DNA of 64,000 nt from Escarpia spicata (taxonomy: Eukaryota; Annelida; Polychaeta; Sabellida; Siboglinidae), in contig OZ023214.1 in the NCBI GenBank assembly GCA_963995525.1, forward strand, positions 31,369,518 through 31,433,517, written 5' to 3'. Within the stretch, counting starts at the first letter, position 1; every line of letters starts with the position of its first letter. Of this stretch, positions 34,206 to 63,784 are shown in pieces. A model generated the notes under the pieces. That model was not told where the DNA came from. It searched no databases and was given only the letters and a program-made list of their open reading frames with translations. The position numbers and the translations under genes were made by a program.

Positions 34206-35164
34206 TATTCCCCTAAGTTGTTTAAGATGACCCCCTAATTTGGTTAAATAATGACCAGTATGCCAATTGTAAATATGCTTTAATGATCCTTAACTGTCTT
34301 AAGATAATCCCACATGTATATTACTCCTTTCATTTGTACAGGTGTCCCTGAAAACAAGCGGCTGATTCGTTCTGAGAATCCTTCTTAAGTATACTTTAGT
34401 GAACGTCGACTGTGTGTCACCACGGCTAGCCGTTATAAGGGTGAACATGAGGATGACGATGAGGAGGAGGGGGAGGTTAAGGATGTGTCTTTGTTCTCAT
34501 CATCGTAATTACATCATAATTACCGTCGTTGTACTTATCATAGTCATAATAATCATCATCTTCATTACTAAGATGACGGCTTCATTGTCTTCATTGCCCT
34601 GCTAATAATCGTCATAATCATTTATCATCATCATTATCACCGTCTTCATCATCATTACTAACATCATCACCATGATGATAATCATCATCAACAACAACAA
34701 CAACACCGTCATCATTATCATAACCATCATCATCACCAACACCCATTCTTTTTGTGACATGGCCCCCTTAATTTCATAAACTTTTTTTTCGAGAAGACCA
34801 CCTGGTTTTATTAGATGACCCCGCAATGTGTTGATATGATCATCAAGATCATTATTAAAAATAATCTCCATCATCGTCGTCATAATAATCTTCATTTATT
34901 TGTATTGCATTTCTGGTTGATTATTACATCACACTGGTTGTAACATTCGTGTCACGTGTCAGTATGTCATTGTGAGTGCGACTTTCCTTGATTTGTTTAC
35001 TGATTTTGTTTTACGCCGAGCAGACAGTGTAGCTGTCAGTGTATCATTGGGCCTACTGCGTCCTATGTGAATGTACATATAGATAAGCACGTAAGTACCA
35101 TTCGCGACATTCTCATTCTAATTTCTTCAGCAATGTCCTTCGAAACGAATTTTTCTCTCTCTAT

Positions 35165-37055
35165 CGTGTGTTTAATGCAAAGACCTTGCCGGGAGCCGAT
35201 TGTGGCTCTGACCATGAATTGCTAAGCGCCAAGATTGCGATAAAATTAAGAAAGATGAAGAGAGGGAAAGAGATAGTGAAGTATGACGTCAGTGATATTA
35301 AAGAAGGATACTGAGTAGAGGTTATGAACCTTTTCGGAGTATTACAGACAGTGGCTGATGAGAAGGAACCAGATGAGTTGGCAGTAGAAATTAGGAACAT
35401 CATTATGGAATCAGCTGACAAACACTTCACTAAAAAGAGGAGCAAAAACAACCATGGATAAGCAAAGACACACTGCAGATGATTGACGAAAGGAAAGAGT
35501 TAAAGAAGAACAAAAAATGAGTGAGAATTATCATGAGAAATACAGAGAGAAGTGCAAGATGATTAAACGAATGTGTAAGGAAGACAAGACGAAATATCTA
35601 GAGAAGAAATGCGAAAAGATAGAACTATGTATGAGAAGGAACGATAGTCGCAGTATGTTCGAGGAAATCAAGTCTATGACACAGTCGTTCAAACCTAGAC
35701 TTGGTGTTATTAAAGATGAAACGGGAATGACTCTGACAGAAAGCGATGACATACTTGAAAGATGGAAGCAATATTGTGAAAGCATGTTTAAGAAAGAAGA
35801 AACAGAAGAGGTAGATATGGATGAAAGCAGAGAGAGGACAGAACAAGAAGATGAACTTGAGACTTTGCGTTCAGAGGTGGAGTAGGCAATAAAAAGTATA
35901 AAAGACGGAAAATCACCTGGCACTGATAACATTACCGCAGAGCTAATAAGAGCAAGTGGCGAAGCAGGCGTGGACATCTATCACACATTATGCAAGAAAA
36001 TATGGAAAAATGGAACGTGGCCCATGGACTGGAAACGAGCCATCCTTATACCAATACCGAAAAAAGGTGACATACAAGAATGCTCAAACCACAGGACTAT
36101 ATCCCTCATCAGCCATGCGAGCAAAATTATGCTAAAATCATAATGAAGAGAATCACAACAACATTATAATGAATGTGAAGTCAACAGAACTCAAGCTGGT
36201 TTCCGGACTGGAAGAGGAACAAGAGATTACATTTTCAACCTGAAGATGTTAATTCAGAAATGCAGAGAATTCAACCATGACCTTAGGATCTGTGTCATAG
36301 ATTATTCAAAAGCTTTTGATAATGTTAGTCATTAACAACTCTGGAAAACCTTGATACACATGGGATTTGACCAGAAAATTACATCACTTATCCACAATTT
36401 ATATGTTGGACAGCAGTCTGCAGTGAGATTAGAGTGTGGTACACAGATTGGTTCCCAGTCGGCAAGGGAGTGAGACGGGTGCATTTTGTCCCCCCACCTA
36501 TTCAGTCTATACACAGAGAATATCATGAGAGAAGTCGAGACTGACACGAGAAGCAAGTTTTTTAATGGACTGAAAGTGAATGGACAGGATATACATGAAT
36601 TGAGATATGCCGATGACACAGCGTTATAACTGATAACTACTGTTAAAGAGCACAGCGAGATGAAAGGACTGAAACTAAACGTAAAGAAGACTAAGATTAT
36701 GGATGCGGAGGGATGTCGAGAACCGTCAGAAGTCACAGTAGATGGCGAGGAAATAGAACGAGTGGAAAGTTTTGAATATCGCAGGAGAGCTTGGTGTTAT
36801 ACCCGGGACTTTATTGTACATTATAAAGTAACAGAAACTAAGTTATTTTGGCCATGTGAAACGGCATCAGTCTCTAGAGAGATTCATAATGGAAGGGAAA
36901 GTGGAAGGCAGCAGAAGCAGAGGAAGACCTAGGAGACAATGGGGAAGGATATAGGGGAATGGTTGGGAGCCGACGTCTGGCGAGTGGGGAGACTGGCAAA
37001 CGAAAGAGCTGTCTATAGACAATCCATCAAGGCTGCAACGTCCGGAAATGGATAA
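35165..37055 (+). pseudogene. RTE-like LINE (endonuclease C-terminus to ORF2 end), decayed
   Basis: Starts with the last endonuclease block (GADCGSDHELLSAKI) and a linker. RT blocks follow in three frames: SIKDGKSPGTDNITAELIRA, RAILIPIPKKGDIQECSNHR, TQAGFRTGRGTRDYIFNL, RICVIDYSKAFDNVSH, DGCILSPHLFSLYTENIM and ELRYADDTAL (YADD present). The tail has LKLNVKKTKIM, VTVDGEEIERVESFEYR and, near the end, GADVWRVGRLANERAVYRQS and IKAATSGNG. Many stops (for example at 35,881 and 36,628) and missing segments between RT blocks show it is dead. It is 5'-truncated within the endonuclease. Confidence 0.9.
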
Positions 37056-37861
37056 GCAAACCCAAGAAGAATCCTGATATGAGATTTGTGGCAATTCGCA
37101 ACATACTTACGTATCTATTTGTGACGCGCCGGCTCCAGTATATAATAAATGCAATACGAAAATTCAGGTGAAACAACATATGTAATCTAATGTAGGGAAT
37201 TTTAGGCAACACAATATTGTTAATCAAAACAATGTTTGTGAATGTGAGAAAAAATCGCAGCGAGCTACCTTTGCTGAACTAAAAACAGTATTGCTTATCA
37301 AACGAACCTTATTATGTAATGGAATAACCAGTGATAGAGACCATTAGCTAACGCAACTAGTATGATGACGTCGACTCCACATCTCGCGTCAGCGTCTAGC
37401 AAAATACCATTAGCTAACCGCTATGTAGGTGGTTCTGTGTTCGACTCCGATAAAAATGTAAGTCCATTATATTGGAAATTGACGTGCATGTCCATATTTA
37501 GACCATTCACAGCTAACACAGAAATTACACAGACCAGAGACTAAGCCAAAGAATCCAATAAACACATTTTATGCCACTGTCACAGGCTTGGCACAGCGCC
37601 TGGCTGCATCACTGCAGTTGTCAAAAAGCGACCGTGATGATTGATATTTTAGTCTCAACTTTCCGTATACGTATGTGTTCGAAAGAAGTCGAGGTGTTAG
37701 ACTGCATAGTTATTTTTCAATTGATATATCTATCAATTATATTCACGTTTTAAATTATGAAATCAATCATGGCAATGTTGGAAAACAAAGAGGAATAAAT
37801 AGTGGAACGTCGTGTTATTATATATGTTACTATACATAACCATTTGATGCGATTGATTTGT

Positions 37862-38075
37862 AAAGGCCAAGCAGATCAGACCAGACCAAACCACGTCAGA
37901 CCGACACCGACTAGCCCTGACTACTATTGACATAGTGGAAAGTTTCACGTTTACGTGATTATAACGGCTTCGAGTATGGCTCAATCGGTGTCGGTCACTT
38001 TAATGGATACAGTGCAGTAGAGGGAGTCTGGCCTGGTCTGCTCGGGTCTGGCGAAAAGTGTCAGTGTGTCCTGGC
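37862..38075 (+). mobile_element. MITE family F, copy 1
   Basis: The left arm, rich in CAGACCAGACC with CCGACACCGACTAG, faces an inverted right arm (ATCGGTGTCGGTCAC ... GGTCTGCTCGGGTCTGG). The centre has GGAAAGTTTCACGTTTACGTG then GGCTTCGAGTATGGC. A second copy with the same order and orientation lies at 53,745-54,035. There is no coding capacity. Confidence 0.65.
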
Positions 38076-38224
38076 CATCAGACGCCAACATAATCGCGTA
38101 GACTATGCCAACACGCGCTCGAGTGCGTGAAAGAATATTACAACGTCAGATCGACTAATTTGATGCTCTGGTTGCAGTGGCATTGTGATTGTTTGTTTAA
38201 CGTCAGGAAGCGTTTTGTCGAGAT

Positions 38225-38590
38225 CTCTCTTCCTTATTGGATGACGAGGACCTTTCTAGCGTCGATCACGTTATCCTCAGAACATCCCCGTGATATAGCA
38301 CAACAATGTACATCTCGATGGTTGCTTGAAGAGCTCTCGGGATAGTTGCGGCGTGACTGTGCAAGAGTGCAGAGCGCTGGAGTCACATGACTGCAAGCAT
38401 CCACGATGACCAAGCCGAAGCCGTGCGTTTGCCTCTTCCATTGAAACATGATATGGCATCAAATCCGGTTAGTGCATGGAAGACAAGCACGTGTGTTGAC
38501 ACCAAGCACGTGTGCAATATTAGTTCCATCGACGTATACCTGTGCAGATCGCTACCACAAGCCTTTTGCGGCCAGGTCTGCGCGCACAAC
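38225..38590 (-). pseudogene. Second fragment of the DDxDVFxLLLH mobile-element family
   Basis: The minus strand reads VFHALTGFDAISCFNGRGKR then TASAWSSWML, corresponding to the family block normally like HA(F/L)TGCDTxSxFxGxGKKTAW. A short frameshifted stretch EDNVIDARKVLVIQ follows. This is the part missing between the two pieces at 298-2,881. It is a separate decayed copy about 36 kb away. Confidence 0.55.
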
Positions 38591-38599
38591 TGACAGCTA

Positions 38600-40270
38600 G
38601 CACGACGACACCAGTGTCAACAGTTCTTATTTCTCTGCTTGCCACCATCCGAAACTTGCAAAAACATCTGGTATCAGCCTATTCGGGTGTCCACGGTATA
38701 GCAGCCGCTCCACGTCACTCGCCTCTGAGCGCAGCATCATTCCTCCTCTCCGTGTGTGTTGCTGGAAAATATTTTGCCAGTCACTCTTTCGTTTAACAGC
38801 TGAACTAATTCTGGTGTGTTGTCTTTCTCTCGCATGAACTCTGGCTCATGAGCAGGTAACTTCCTTTAACCATCAGCTGCCTCCTTGACTCCTTCCCTCT
38901 TTATTCTTCCACGGGGTGGCCTTGAGGTTGTGAGCTCTATACACATCGAACACGATATTAACACAATAAACAGAACCAACGCACTGTGTAATGTGTCCTC
39001 ATAATGCGTAGTCATCAAATATTTTAGATTTAGCAGACTCGAGGATGTTGACGAGAACTGCGCCGTTAATGACGGGTGGTTCCTTCTGTGAAAAGGCACA
39101 GTCATCATGAGACAACTGGTCTTCGATGCATATAGGCAGGGAAGCGTTTTGTGCCGAGCCTCATGTTGCCGTAGTTTTGACAGTGAGTGAAGAGATAAAT
39201 TAACAGTTCTCTTACTGCATGGAAGAAATCAAAAAGGGCGGTCTCGCATACTTGGCAGGCGATGTGCAATGTTGAATACAAATTATTAAGTTTATTAATT
39301 GCAATCATTTTTCCAGGACAACTGTTGGGATGGGAATAATTGGCTTTGGCGGGAGCAATCCTTAGAAATGACAGATGTATGAATGTCGGCGATAGTCAAT
39401 TTGCAATCGTCGCTCAAAAATCTATGTAGACAGATGTACGGATTACGGCTCTGCGTGATGTAATTGGTACGATATGAAGACATTTGCAGTGACGTCATCT
39501 TTTAAAATAGATAGCGGATAGGAATGTGGAAGAAATTCAAAACTAAAATATTTCAAATTCTTTACACCTAAAACCTACATTTTTACACCATGATTACAGC
39601 TTTATGTCACGCAGTTATTAAGATATTGGTGAAATTGGCTTTAGCGGGCTTTTAAAAATGGCCGCCATTTCCGAACGCAGACAATTTGCCATATAGTTCC
39701 CTTGGTATGTAGAATACATGCGCCAAGTGTCATGTTTTATTTAAAAAGTGCAAGTTCCGTCATTTTTCTGCAACTATCCGCTGAATTAAATGTGGTGAAT
39801 TTTCTAGTCGACGTGAACGATACTTCTTTGAAGATAGATTGGCTTTAAAAGCATTTCATATAAACCCTGTTCTGGTGAATGAGAATTATGTGTGGTTATT
39901 AACGAGTGACAACTAGTCCAGACAACAACTAATCTAACTGTAAAGAAGGTTAGACTAGCGAGTAACGATGGATTCACTGGAATCAAAGGCTCGAGAGCGA
40001 TCGATACTAATGCAGACGAGTCTACGTGTCCTTCTGCGCAGTGCAGATAGCGTCATCCGAGTGACTAAATTGTCGACCGTTTTTCTTTAGTAGTTCGCCG
40101 CTATCGCAACTGAGCAGAAGTAATCCAAGGTCCTAAGTCATTAATATCGGCCTTGTTCACGGCTTCAGATCTGCCAGCGTGTGAATCCAACCATCCGGTA
40201 AACTGTTGTTTCTCGACATGACCAGGCAATTATGGTGCGACTGAACACGTCATCACCGGACCGTCAGATG
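38600..40270. other. Intergenic stretch, no gene seen
   Basis: No coding blocks recognised. Around 39,640-39,780 AAAATGGCCGCCATTT and nearby sequence look repeat-like but are unclassified. Confidence 0.5.
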
Positions 40271-40272
40271 AA

Positions 40273-40450
40273 TACATTGGAACGCGGTTAATCCGAGTTC
40301 TGATAATCCGGAAAGCTTGGCCTCCGGATATCATTTCATTGGAACGGAATTTCGAAACGCTAATACAGCCTATTACGTGCATGATTCGTTTACTCGGAAA
40401 GACATTAAACTAAACATAATACTGACGTTAATCCGGACGTATAGGCCCTA
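40273..40450 (+). mobile_element. Possible Tc1/pogo-type MITE remnant
   Basis: CATTGGAACGCGGTTAATCC, then GAGTTCTGATAATCCGGA, with internal copies of TAATCCGGA, resembles Tigger-like terminal and subterminal sequence. Ends are not resolved. Confidence 0.3.
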
Positions 40451-40514
40451 ATCTAGGGAGCAATATGTATCCGAATTAACAACCTTCAATTTTAGTTCTA
40501 AACTATAGTGCGGC

Positions 40515-40664
40515 GTAGCATTCAGACAAATTGTCTGGCATGACAATGACGTAGCATTCAGACAGATTGTCTGGCATGACAATGACGTAGCATTCAGACA
40601 GATTGTCTGGCATGACAATGACGTAGCATTCAGACAGATTGTCTGGCATGACAATGACGTAGCA
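40515..40664. repeat. 36-bp tandem repeat, four copies
   Basis: Unit starts GTAGCATTCAGACAGATTGT and ends CATGACAATGAC, with starts at 40515, 40551, 40587 and 40623. Each unit carries the inverted repeat CAGACARATTGTCTG. Only one base differs among the four units (A for G in copy 1). Confidence 0.95.
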
Positions 40665-41513
40665 GATTCGCGATATTCAGTATAATTTATTTCAAATTAT
40701 GTGCGTCGTTATGATTATTATTTCGCACCATTTCATAAAATGCATACGCTAATGATAAACGCGATACATCATGCAAGGTGCTCGAAGACAATCGTGATCT
40801 CACCTCTTACATTCCTGCTTCGAATTTAGTTATCTTGCTCTGGTTTCTGCAGTGTTCACGTAGGACAATCAGTTAGCAACGAAACTGTAACAAATAACCC
40901 ACACCGCGGATTCAACCTGCTAACATCGTCGACATTCTGAACTGATCCAAAATTCCATGCAAAAAAGCTGATTTTGCGCCTGTTTAGGGTGTCAATCAGA
41001 TGCGAGAATTAATAACCTAATATGTGTACGTACGTATACGATGCAGTAATTAACAACAAAACATGACCAAATAACCTGTCTACTTGCAATACTAAATGCA
41101 GATGCTAAAACACATCATAGTTGCCATGCTAACGTTGTCTTAACATGTTTTTACATTTAACCAGTGATCGGCTGGCGTGATCACAGCACGACAAACAATC
41201 ATCATTTGTTGCTACTCGATATAGCATGTGCCACGTAAAGCATGCATTCAGCAGTCTTATATAAATCTGCCATGAGGCCCAACGAGGATAGGTAAGGTAA
41301 GAAAATGTACGCATATAACAAAACACATAAAAAGCACCAAGTAACAAAGGCTGGTCTCTAAACGATGCTACACGAAACAACTGTCCCTGCCTCCATGAAA
41401 CTTGAATTCTATCGACCTATGGATAGCCTAAAAAGGTGGTCGTCTTTCATGTTGTAACTACTATATACCACAGTGGCATACAATACACAATGCATACGCT
41501 GGGAATAAGCACA

Positions 41514-41658
41514 CTTGTGATCGGTAAATAAATAGGTTAAGCGGAGTTTTGGGGAGTAAAAGTATTAGTGAACGACGCTAAAAGAAAACTATTAAATATT
41601 AAATTACGTAGAAAGATGTTTGGAGAATAGCCCACGTATATAAATATATATATATATG

Positions 41659-41747
<89 letters not shown>

Positions 41748-41879
41748 GTGGGCTATTCTCCAAACATCGATGTACTACACGAAATTAACTTTAATATTTA
41801 ATAGTTTTCTTTTAGCGTCGTTCACTAATACTTTTACTTCCCAAAACTCCGCTTAACCTATTTACTTACCAATCACAAG
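41514..41879. mobile_element. Palindromic foldback element with TA-rich core
   Basis: Arms 41,514-41,640 and 41,745-41,879 are inverted copies. Both ends read CTTGTGATYGGTAARTAAAT inward, and both inner ends contain TTTGGAGAATAGCCCACGTA. The right arm carries a small extra segment (ATCGATGTACTACACGAAAT region). The core is a (TA)n tract of about 100 bp. Near-perfect pairing suggests a young non-autonomous hairpin element. Confidence 0.8.
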
Positions 41880-41907
41880 TCAGACCAGTTGTCTCATGAT
41901 GACTGTG

Positions 41908-41911
<4 letters not shown>

Positions 41912-41966
<55 letters not shown>

Positions 41967-41979
41967 TATATATATATAT
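41912..41979. repeat. (TA)n microsatellite
   Basis: About 68 bp of TA dinucleotides, interrupted once by CATA. Confidence 0.95.
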
Positions 41980-42550
41980 TACATCTTACTACATACAAAA
42001 TGATATAACAAATATTTGTAAAATTACAAATGTACGTATATGCGAACTATACATCTGCCTGTGTGGCACGTGTGCTCACTAGTTTTTACATAGGCAAATG
42101 TTGCCTATTTCAGGGGAAAGAAAACCACACATAAGCACGATGGATACATGTGTAACTTATCGTGGACTCGCACGCGTATGGTATAATACGGTATGATAAC
42201 ATAAATTTATCACAGTAATACAGCCTACTCAATCCATGGAACGACATTCGTACACTTGGCAAACATCAGCGTGTGAACGATTTGAAAACATACTGATTTG
42301 TCGGTTTAATTATAGTCAATATCATGATTTGACATGCTGAGCATACGTGGGTGCATGAATCGGGTCCAGCCACAAACACTCCGCAGAAAATAAACACATG
42401 TTGTCAGTGTCATAAAACGTGTTGTCATTGTCGTAAAACCTGGTGCACATCCTTCAGGCTTATGCCATACCATTGACGTTTGCGTGTGTTCACGACGTAC
42501 TTAGAACATACAGAGTGGCAATTTAATCGAATGCTACCATCAGCACTCGT
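41980..42550. other. Stretch downstream of TMEM26 stop, nothing identified
   Basis: Would hold the 3' UTR of the minus-strand TMEM26 gene. I found no clear poly-A signal and no repeat I can name. Confidence 0.4.
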
Positions 42551-59980
<17,430 letters not shown>

Positions 59981-60004
59981 CTGCGACGGTTAATGTAACA
60001 GATA

Positions 60005-60298
60005 GATGGGTGAATGGATGGTTGGATGGATGGATGGATGGATGGATGGATGGATGGATGGATGGATGGGAGGGTGGGTGGGTGGGTGGGTGAGTGGGTG
60101 GGTGGGTGGGTGGGTGGGAGGGAGGGTGGATGTGTGGGTGTGGTGGATGTGTGGGTGGGTGGGCGTGTGGGTGGGTGGTTGTTTGGGCGGGTGGGTGGGT
60201 GGGTGGGTGGATGGACGGACGGACGGACGGACGGGCGGGCGGGCGGGCGGGCGGGCGGGCGGGCGGGCGGGCGGGCGGGCGGGCGGGCGGGCGGACGT
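60005..60298. repeat. Serial tetranucleotide tracts GGAT, GGGT, GGAC, GGGC
   Basis: Successive blocks: TGGA about 60,015-60,067; GTGG/GGGT about 60,068-60,210; GGAC about 60,211-60,233; GCGG about 60,234-60,292. They sit about 25 bp upstream of the TMEM26 exon on the minus strand, inside its intron. Open frames across the tract (PTHP- and ARPP-type) are repeat artefacts. Confidence 0.95.
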
Positions 60299-60419
60299 GC
60301 GTGTGTGTGCACACGCGTGTGTGCTTGGGTGCGTGCGTGCGACTGTGCGTGCGGTTTTGTGTTTAACATATTCCATTCATTTACAGTTATCTGTGAAAAA
60401 GTATACATTCTGATATAAT

Positions 60420-61755
60420 CGACACTGTCACTTCACTAACGTTACTCAATGTCACCTGGTTCGTCTACATTTGGTTCGTTTTGCAATTGATTTAACGACG
60501 TCATATACCCAATTGTTTAATTATTGTGTAATATTGTTTAGAAAGAGTTGTTCATATCTGAACTAAGTATAGTATGATATTCGCGAAGTATCACTATTAC
60601 TCGGGTGCCACAGTATTTAGTAATAACAGAAGCACAACAGCACTGTTACAACAGTCACGCTAGTGGCAGGTAACTTAGACACGTCGTTATTCTGCATGTG
60701 ATTGGTTACACCGTAAGAAGCCACTATTTGCTATGATTTATTTGGTGCAGTATTCCAAGCCATTGGACCGCTCGAAAAGCTTTACACGTCACTCAAGGCA
60801 TACCAGAACCTGTTCAACCGAGCACCATCTCGACCTCTCTGGGAATCATTCCGTCACGCTGCAATTTTTGCGGAGGCTAATCGTACATAAATATCCACCA
60901 TTGTGCACGGCTAGATACATGCACAGGCCTGCAGCTGGTTGAACTGGAACAAAGTGAAATGCACGGCCTTGCCTAAGGTTCGAGACGACGGCAAGAGGAT
61001 TCGGACATAGAATGTCACGATTGATAGTGCGCTGCTCTAAAACTACGCTGCCGGGGTTCATAAAACACGAACACAACGAATGACCTTGATCCTAAAGCAG
61101 ACTGGCGCCAAGTTCGAGGCACCGTCGTCTTTTTTGTTTTCCCTGACAACACTACACATCAAGAGCCAAATGTTGCTCGCACTGTGGTTTGTACAAAATC
61201 AACATTTACTAATAGAATAGAAATTGGCCACTTAGCGTCAACATGCACAACTGTATTACGCGGAGTTGACTTTATATAACGCTAACGGTCAATTACTGTT
61301 ATATAAATCTACTGGCAAAGAACGCTGTTTCACCTAAGCGTTGCTAGCTGGTCGAACAAACAAGGAAACCGAAGCTACGCCATCGGTTAACGCACACTGC
61401 CTAAACTTTACGTTATCCGCTTATAAATTGAAATTGAAAATGGGTTTATTTAATGAACGACAAGAATGAATATATAATACATATACATATACAGTTTTTT
61501 TCCAATAAGAATGACCAACATACATTTATATTTATACTCGGTTGCAGCATGTGTTTATTGTAATCCATTGTAAATTGTATTCAGCAATTTGCATTGTGAC
61601 CGAAATAAAGTTATATTTTATTTTATGTATATTTATTGAGTAATCACAAAGGAATATACGTAAATGTTATTGAACAACGACTGCATAGAACAGCATATAA
61701 TATAACCTAATAATGGCACAATGTATGTTAGTTAAAGGGACGTAGTCTGTTTGTC
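60420..61755. other. No gene seen
   Basis: This region should be upstream intron or promoter side of TMEM26. No exon resembling the TMEM26 N-terminus is found. Confidence 0.45.
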
Positions 61756-61756
61756 A

Positions 61757-62050
61757 ATCCAGAATTCGCCGGCGGAGTAATTTGTAACAGGAAGTCTGCT
61801 GTGTTGAACGAGGGAAAGTTGAATATCAAAGGGTATAGCAATTAACTCAGCCCGACTCGGCCGTATTGCCAATAAAGTTTGTTTTGAAACAGGATGCTTT
61901 CTTTACTATTTGAACACGTACTCGTAGTCGTGTATTCAAACTGCGACAGTTGTTACGGGCTTACTAAACACAATTTGGCGGGCAGTATACCTTCAACATA
62001 GTTAGAATAGTCTTAAGAAAATTGTATTAATTAATAAATGAAAAACTACC
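61757..62050 (+). repeat. Dispersed repeat A, copy 2
   Basis: Matches 43,775-44,085 over nearly its whole length (GACTCGGCCGTATTGCCAAT; TTACGGGCTTACTAAACACA; TTAATAAATGAAAAACTA). Confidence 0.8.
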
Positions 62051-63364
62051 TCATTAAAAAAATTGCCTCATTAAAAAAAATTGTGTTTTAATTTATACAT
62101 TTTTGTTAGTTTTTTCTTTTTTAGCTTCTCATGACTATTTTTGAGTTGTCCGAGTGCATAATGCCTGCTTTGTATATTACATTTTGTATTTTAATGCATA
62201 AATATTTGTGAACCTAATAATAACATTATATAGTTACTTAGTTTGTGACGGAATCGTTAACACTCTCCGATGCCATGTAGACCAATGATAGAGGTCAACA
62301 TTATGCATGTAACCAGTAACCAGATTTCGTTGGCACTAATCGTTTTAATGTATACCTGTCCTAGATATATATGTTATGTTACCACAACTTCAAACGAACA
62401 TCGATCATCCACTTGACTTCCACCAAGAAGGTCCTCCCACTCGCAGATCACGTTTATCTTCTGTCTTTGTTTGTGTTTGTTTCTACTACGATGTTCATCG
62501 TCATCATCACTATTATTAACCCTTTATTGGATGAATTATTTCAAATTTTCCAAATAAAAACAATCTTCACCACCTATGTTATAATGTTGTACCCAACAGA
62601 CCATACACAGAAAACATAATTGTATGAAATAAATATTTATTTACACTGACTTAATATGGCAGCATTGATTTTGAATTGATTATAGTTTTTTCACAAATAC
62701 CAAAAGACCAAGCAAAAAGTATAAAACTGGTACGTTGCCTCAGGGCAACAACGTCCAATAAAGTCGAAATTTCGTCGACCAGTGCCGCGTGATCTGTTTT
62801 CATATGGGTCGATCGTTCATCAGGAATGGAAGGTCTGTTTCTTCAACATCAAGGTTTTCGCAGAAAGAAGCAAATATCTCGGATTTTTGCTTCAGACCTC
62901 CAAAATCACCCCACTTGTACATAACTGGAGAGACTCACGAAAACTATCGAATCTCCCGTGTATTGAAACTCACAAATCGGTGGGTATATTATTTGAAGAA
63001 CAGACTCGGTTTTAGAAATTTGGGTTAAGTTACAACATATATCCCCGAAACATTCTTGAAATGCCTGTGACATGTTTTGTTATTCTTCCTAATAGTCTAA
63101 GTAAACAAATCTAAATATAATTGATTGATTGATGTACTAATATTCGGCGAATGATATAATATATAACTAGTTATATTTCAGAAACATTGGCTGTTACCGT
63201 CAGGAAACGAGTTTTTTGAGTAAGAGAAAAAACTGAAATAACGTCAGCGTGAAACATTATTTAGTTACGTACAAAGTTTTTAAAGCGACAACTGTATGCG
63301 GAAATGTTTGATTTAGGAGATGTCATGCCGCAACAGTAATATAATTCACATTATATTACCTTTA
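62051..63364. other. No gene seen; possible piggyBac-like end near 62,730
   Basis: CGTTGCCTCAGGGCAACAACG at about 62,733-62,753 contains the palindrome TTGCCTCAGGGCAA, seen at ends of some piggyBac-like elements, but no partner end was found. The rest is AT-rich with unremarkable short open frames. Confidence 0.3.
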
Positions 63365-63367
63365 TCA

Positions 63368-63605
63368 ACATTGTTGGAAAGGCAAAGCTTGATGGAGGTC
63401 ACGCGCATAATTTTGATTGTGACATAGACAAACTGCAGCGTAGTGGAACCATCAATTGATGTATCCAGCAAAGACCGTATATCAATATTATCAAATAGAG
63501 GCTACTTGGTATCCAGTAAGTCGCGGTTTGCCTAGGTCACAATCGCATTTTTGCGCGTGACCGTCAAGCTTTGCCTTTGCCACAAATGTGGATAACGATT
63601 AAATA
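63368..63605. mobile_element. Palindromic MITE, about 235 bp
   Basis: The left arm TTATCAACATTGTTGGAAAG, GCAAAGCTTGATGG, GGTCACGCGCATAATTTTGA is mirrored by the right arm (CGCGTGACCGTCAAGCTTTG, CCACAAATGTGGATAA). Pairing continues inward through GACAAACTGC/GCGGTTTGCC. Non-coding. Confidence 0.7.
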
Positions 63606-63784
63606 CGTGGATTCCATTACAATTGCTGCATGACATCTCATAAATCAAACATTCCCGCATACATTTATCACTTTATAAACTTTGCCTTATGTTGTTATCA
63701 TAAAGAAAGAAATTTGTGAGCAGATTTTCAACAAAATATACGACAAAATGTCGAATCCACCACGTGTTTTCTGATGGCCTGACG

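Larger units (their letters stand above)
31328..34948. repeat. Giant imperfect inverted repeat (foldback-like), about 3.6 kb
   Basis: Four collinear blocks pair in inverted orientation: 31,328-31,358 with 34,913-34,948; the GATGAT-rich 31,522-31,565 with about 34,862-34,900; 31,766-31,876 with 34,206-34,315 (shared GGGATTATCTTAAGACA and AAAGCATATTTA); and 32,121-32,300 with 33,590-33,765 (shared AACCAAGTGGTTTTATCG and AAAAAGAATGGGT). The centre is near 32,950-33,050. Both arms are made of degenerate units resembling TTAAGGGGTCATCTCAAAA, read forward on the left and reversed on the right. The block at 33,675-33,765 has a second inverted copy at 34,741-34,845. A LINE fragment sits in the right arm. 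No coding capacity is visible. A foldback-type transposon is the simplest reading. Confidence 0.75.

Noticed and set aside
35531..35977. 148-codon minus-strand frame rich in Ser/Leu
   Set aside because: Antisense shadow of the RTE-like LINE coding region.
60846..61076. First exon of TMEM26
   Set aside because: No hydrophobic segment resembling the TMEM26 N-terminus is present in any minus-strand frame there.
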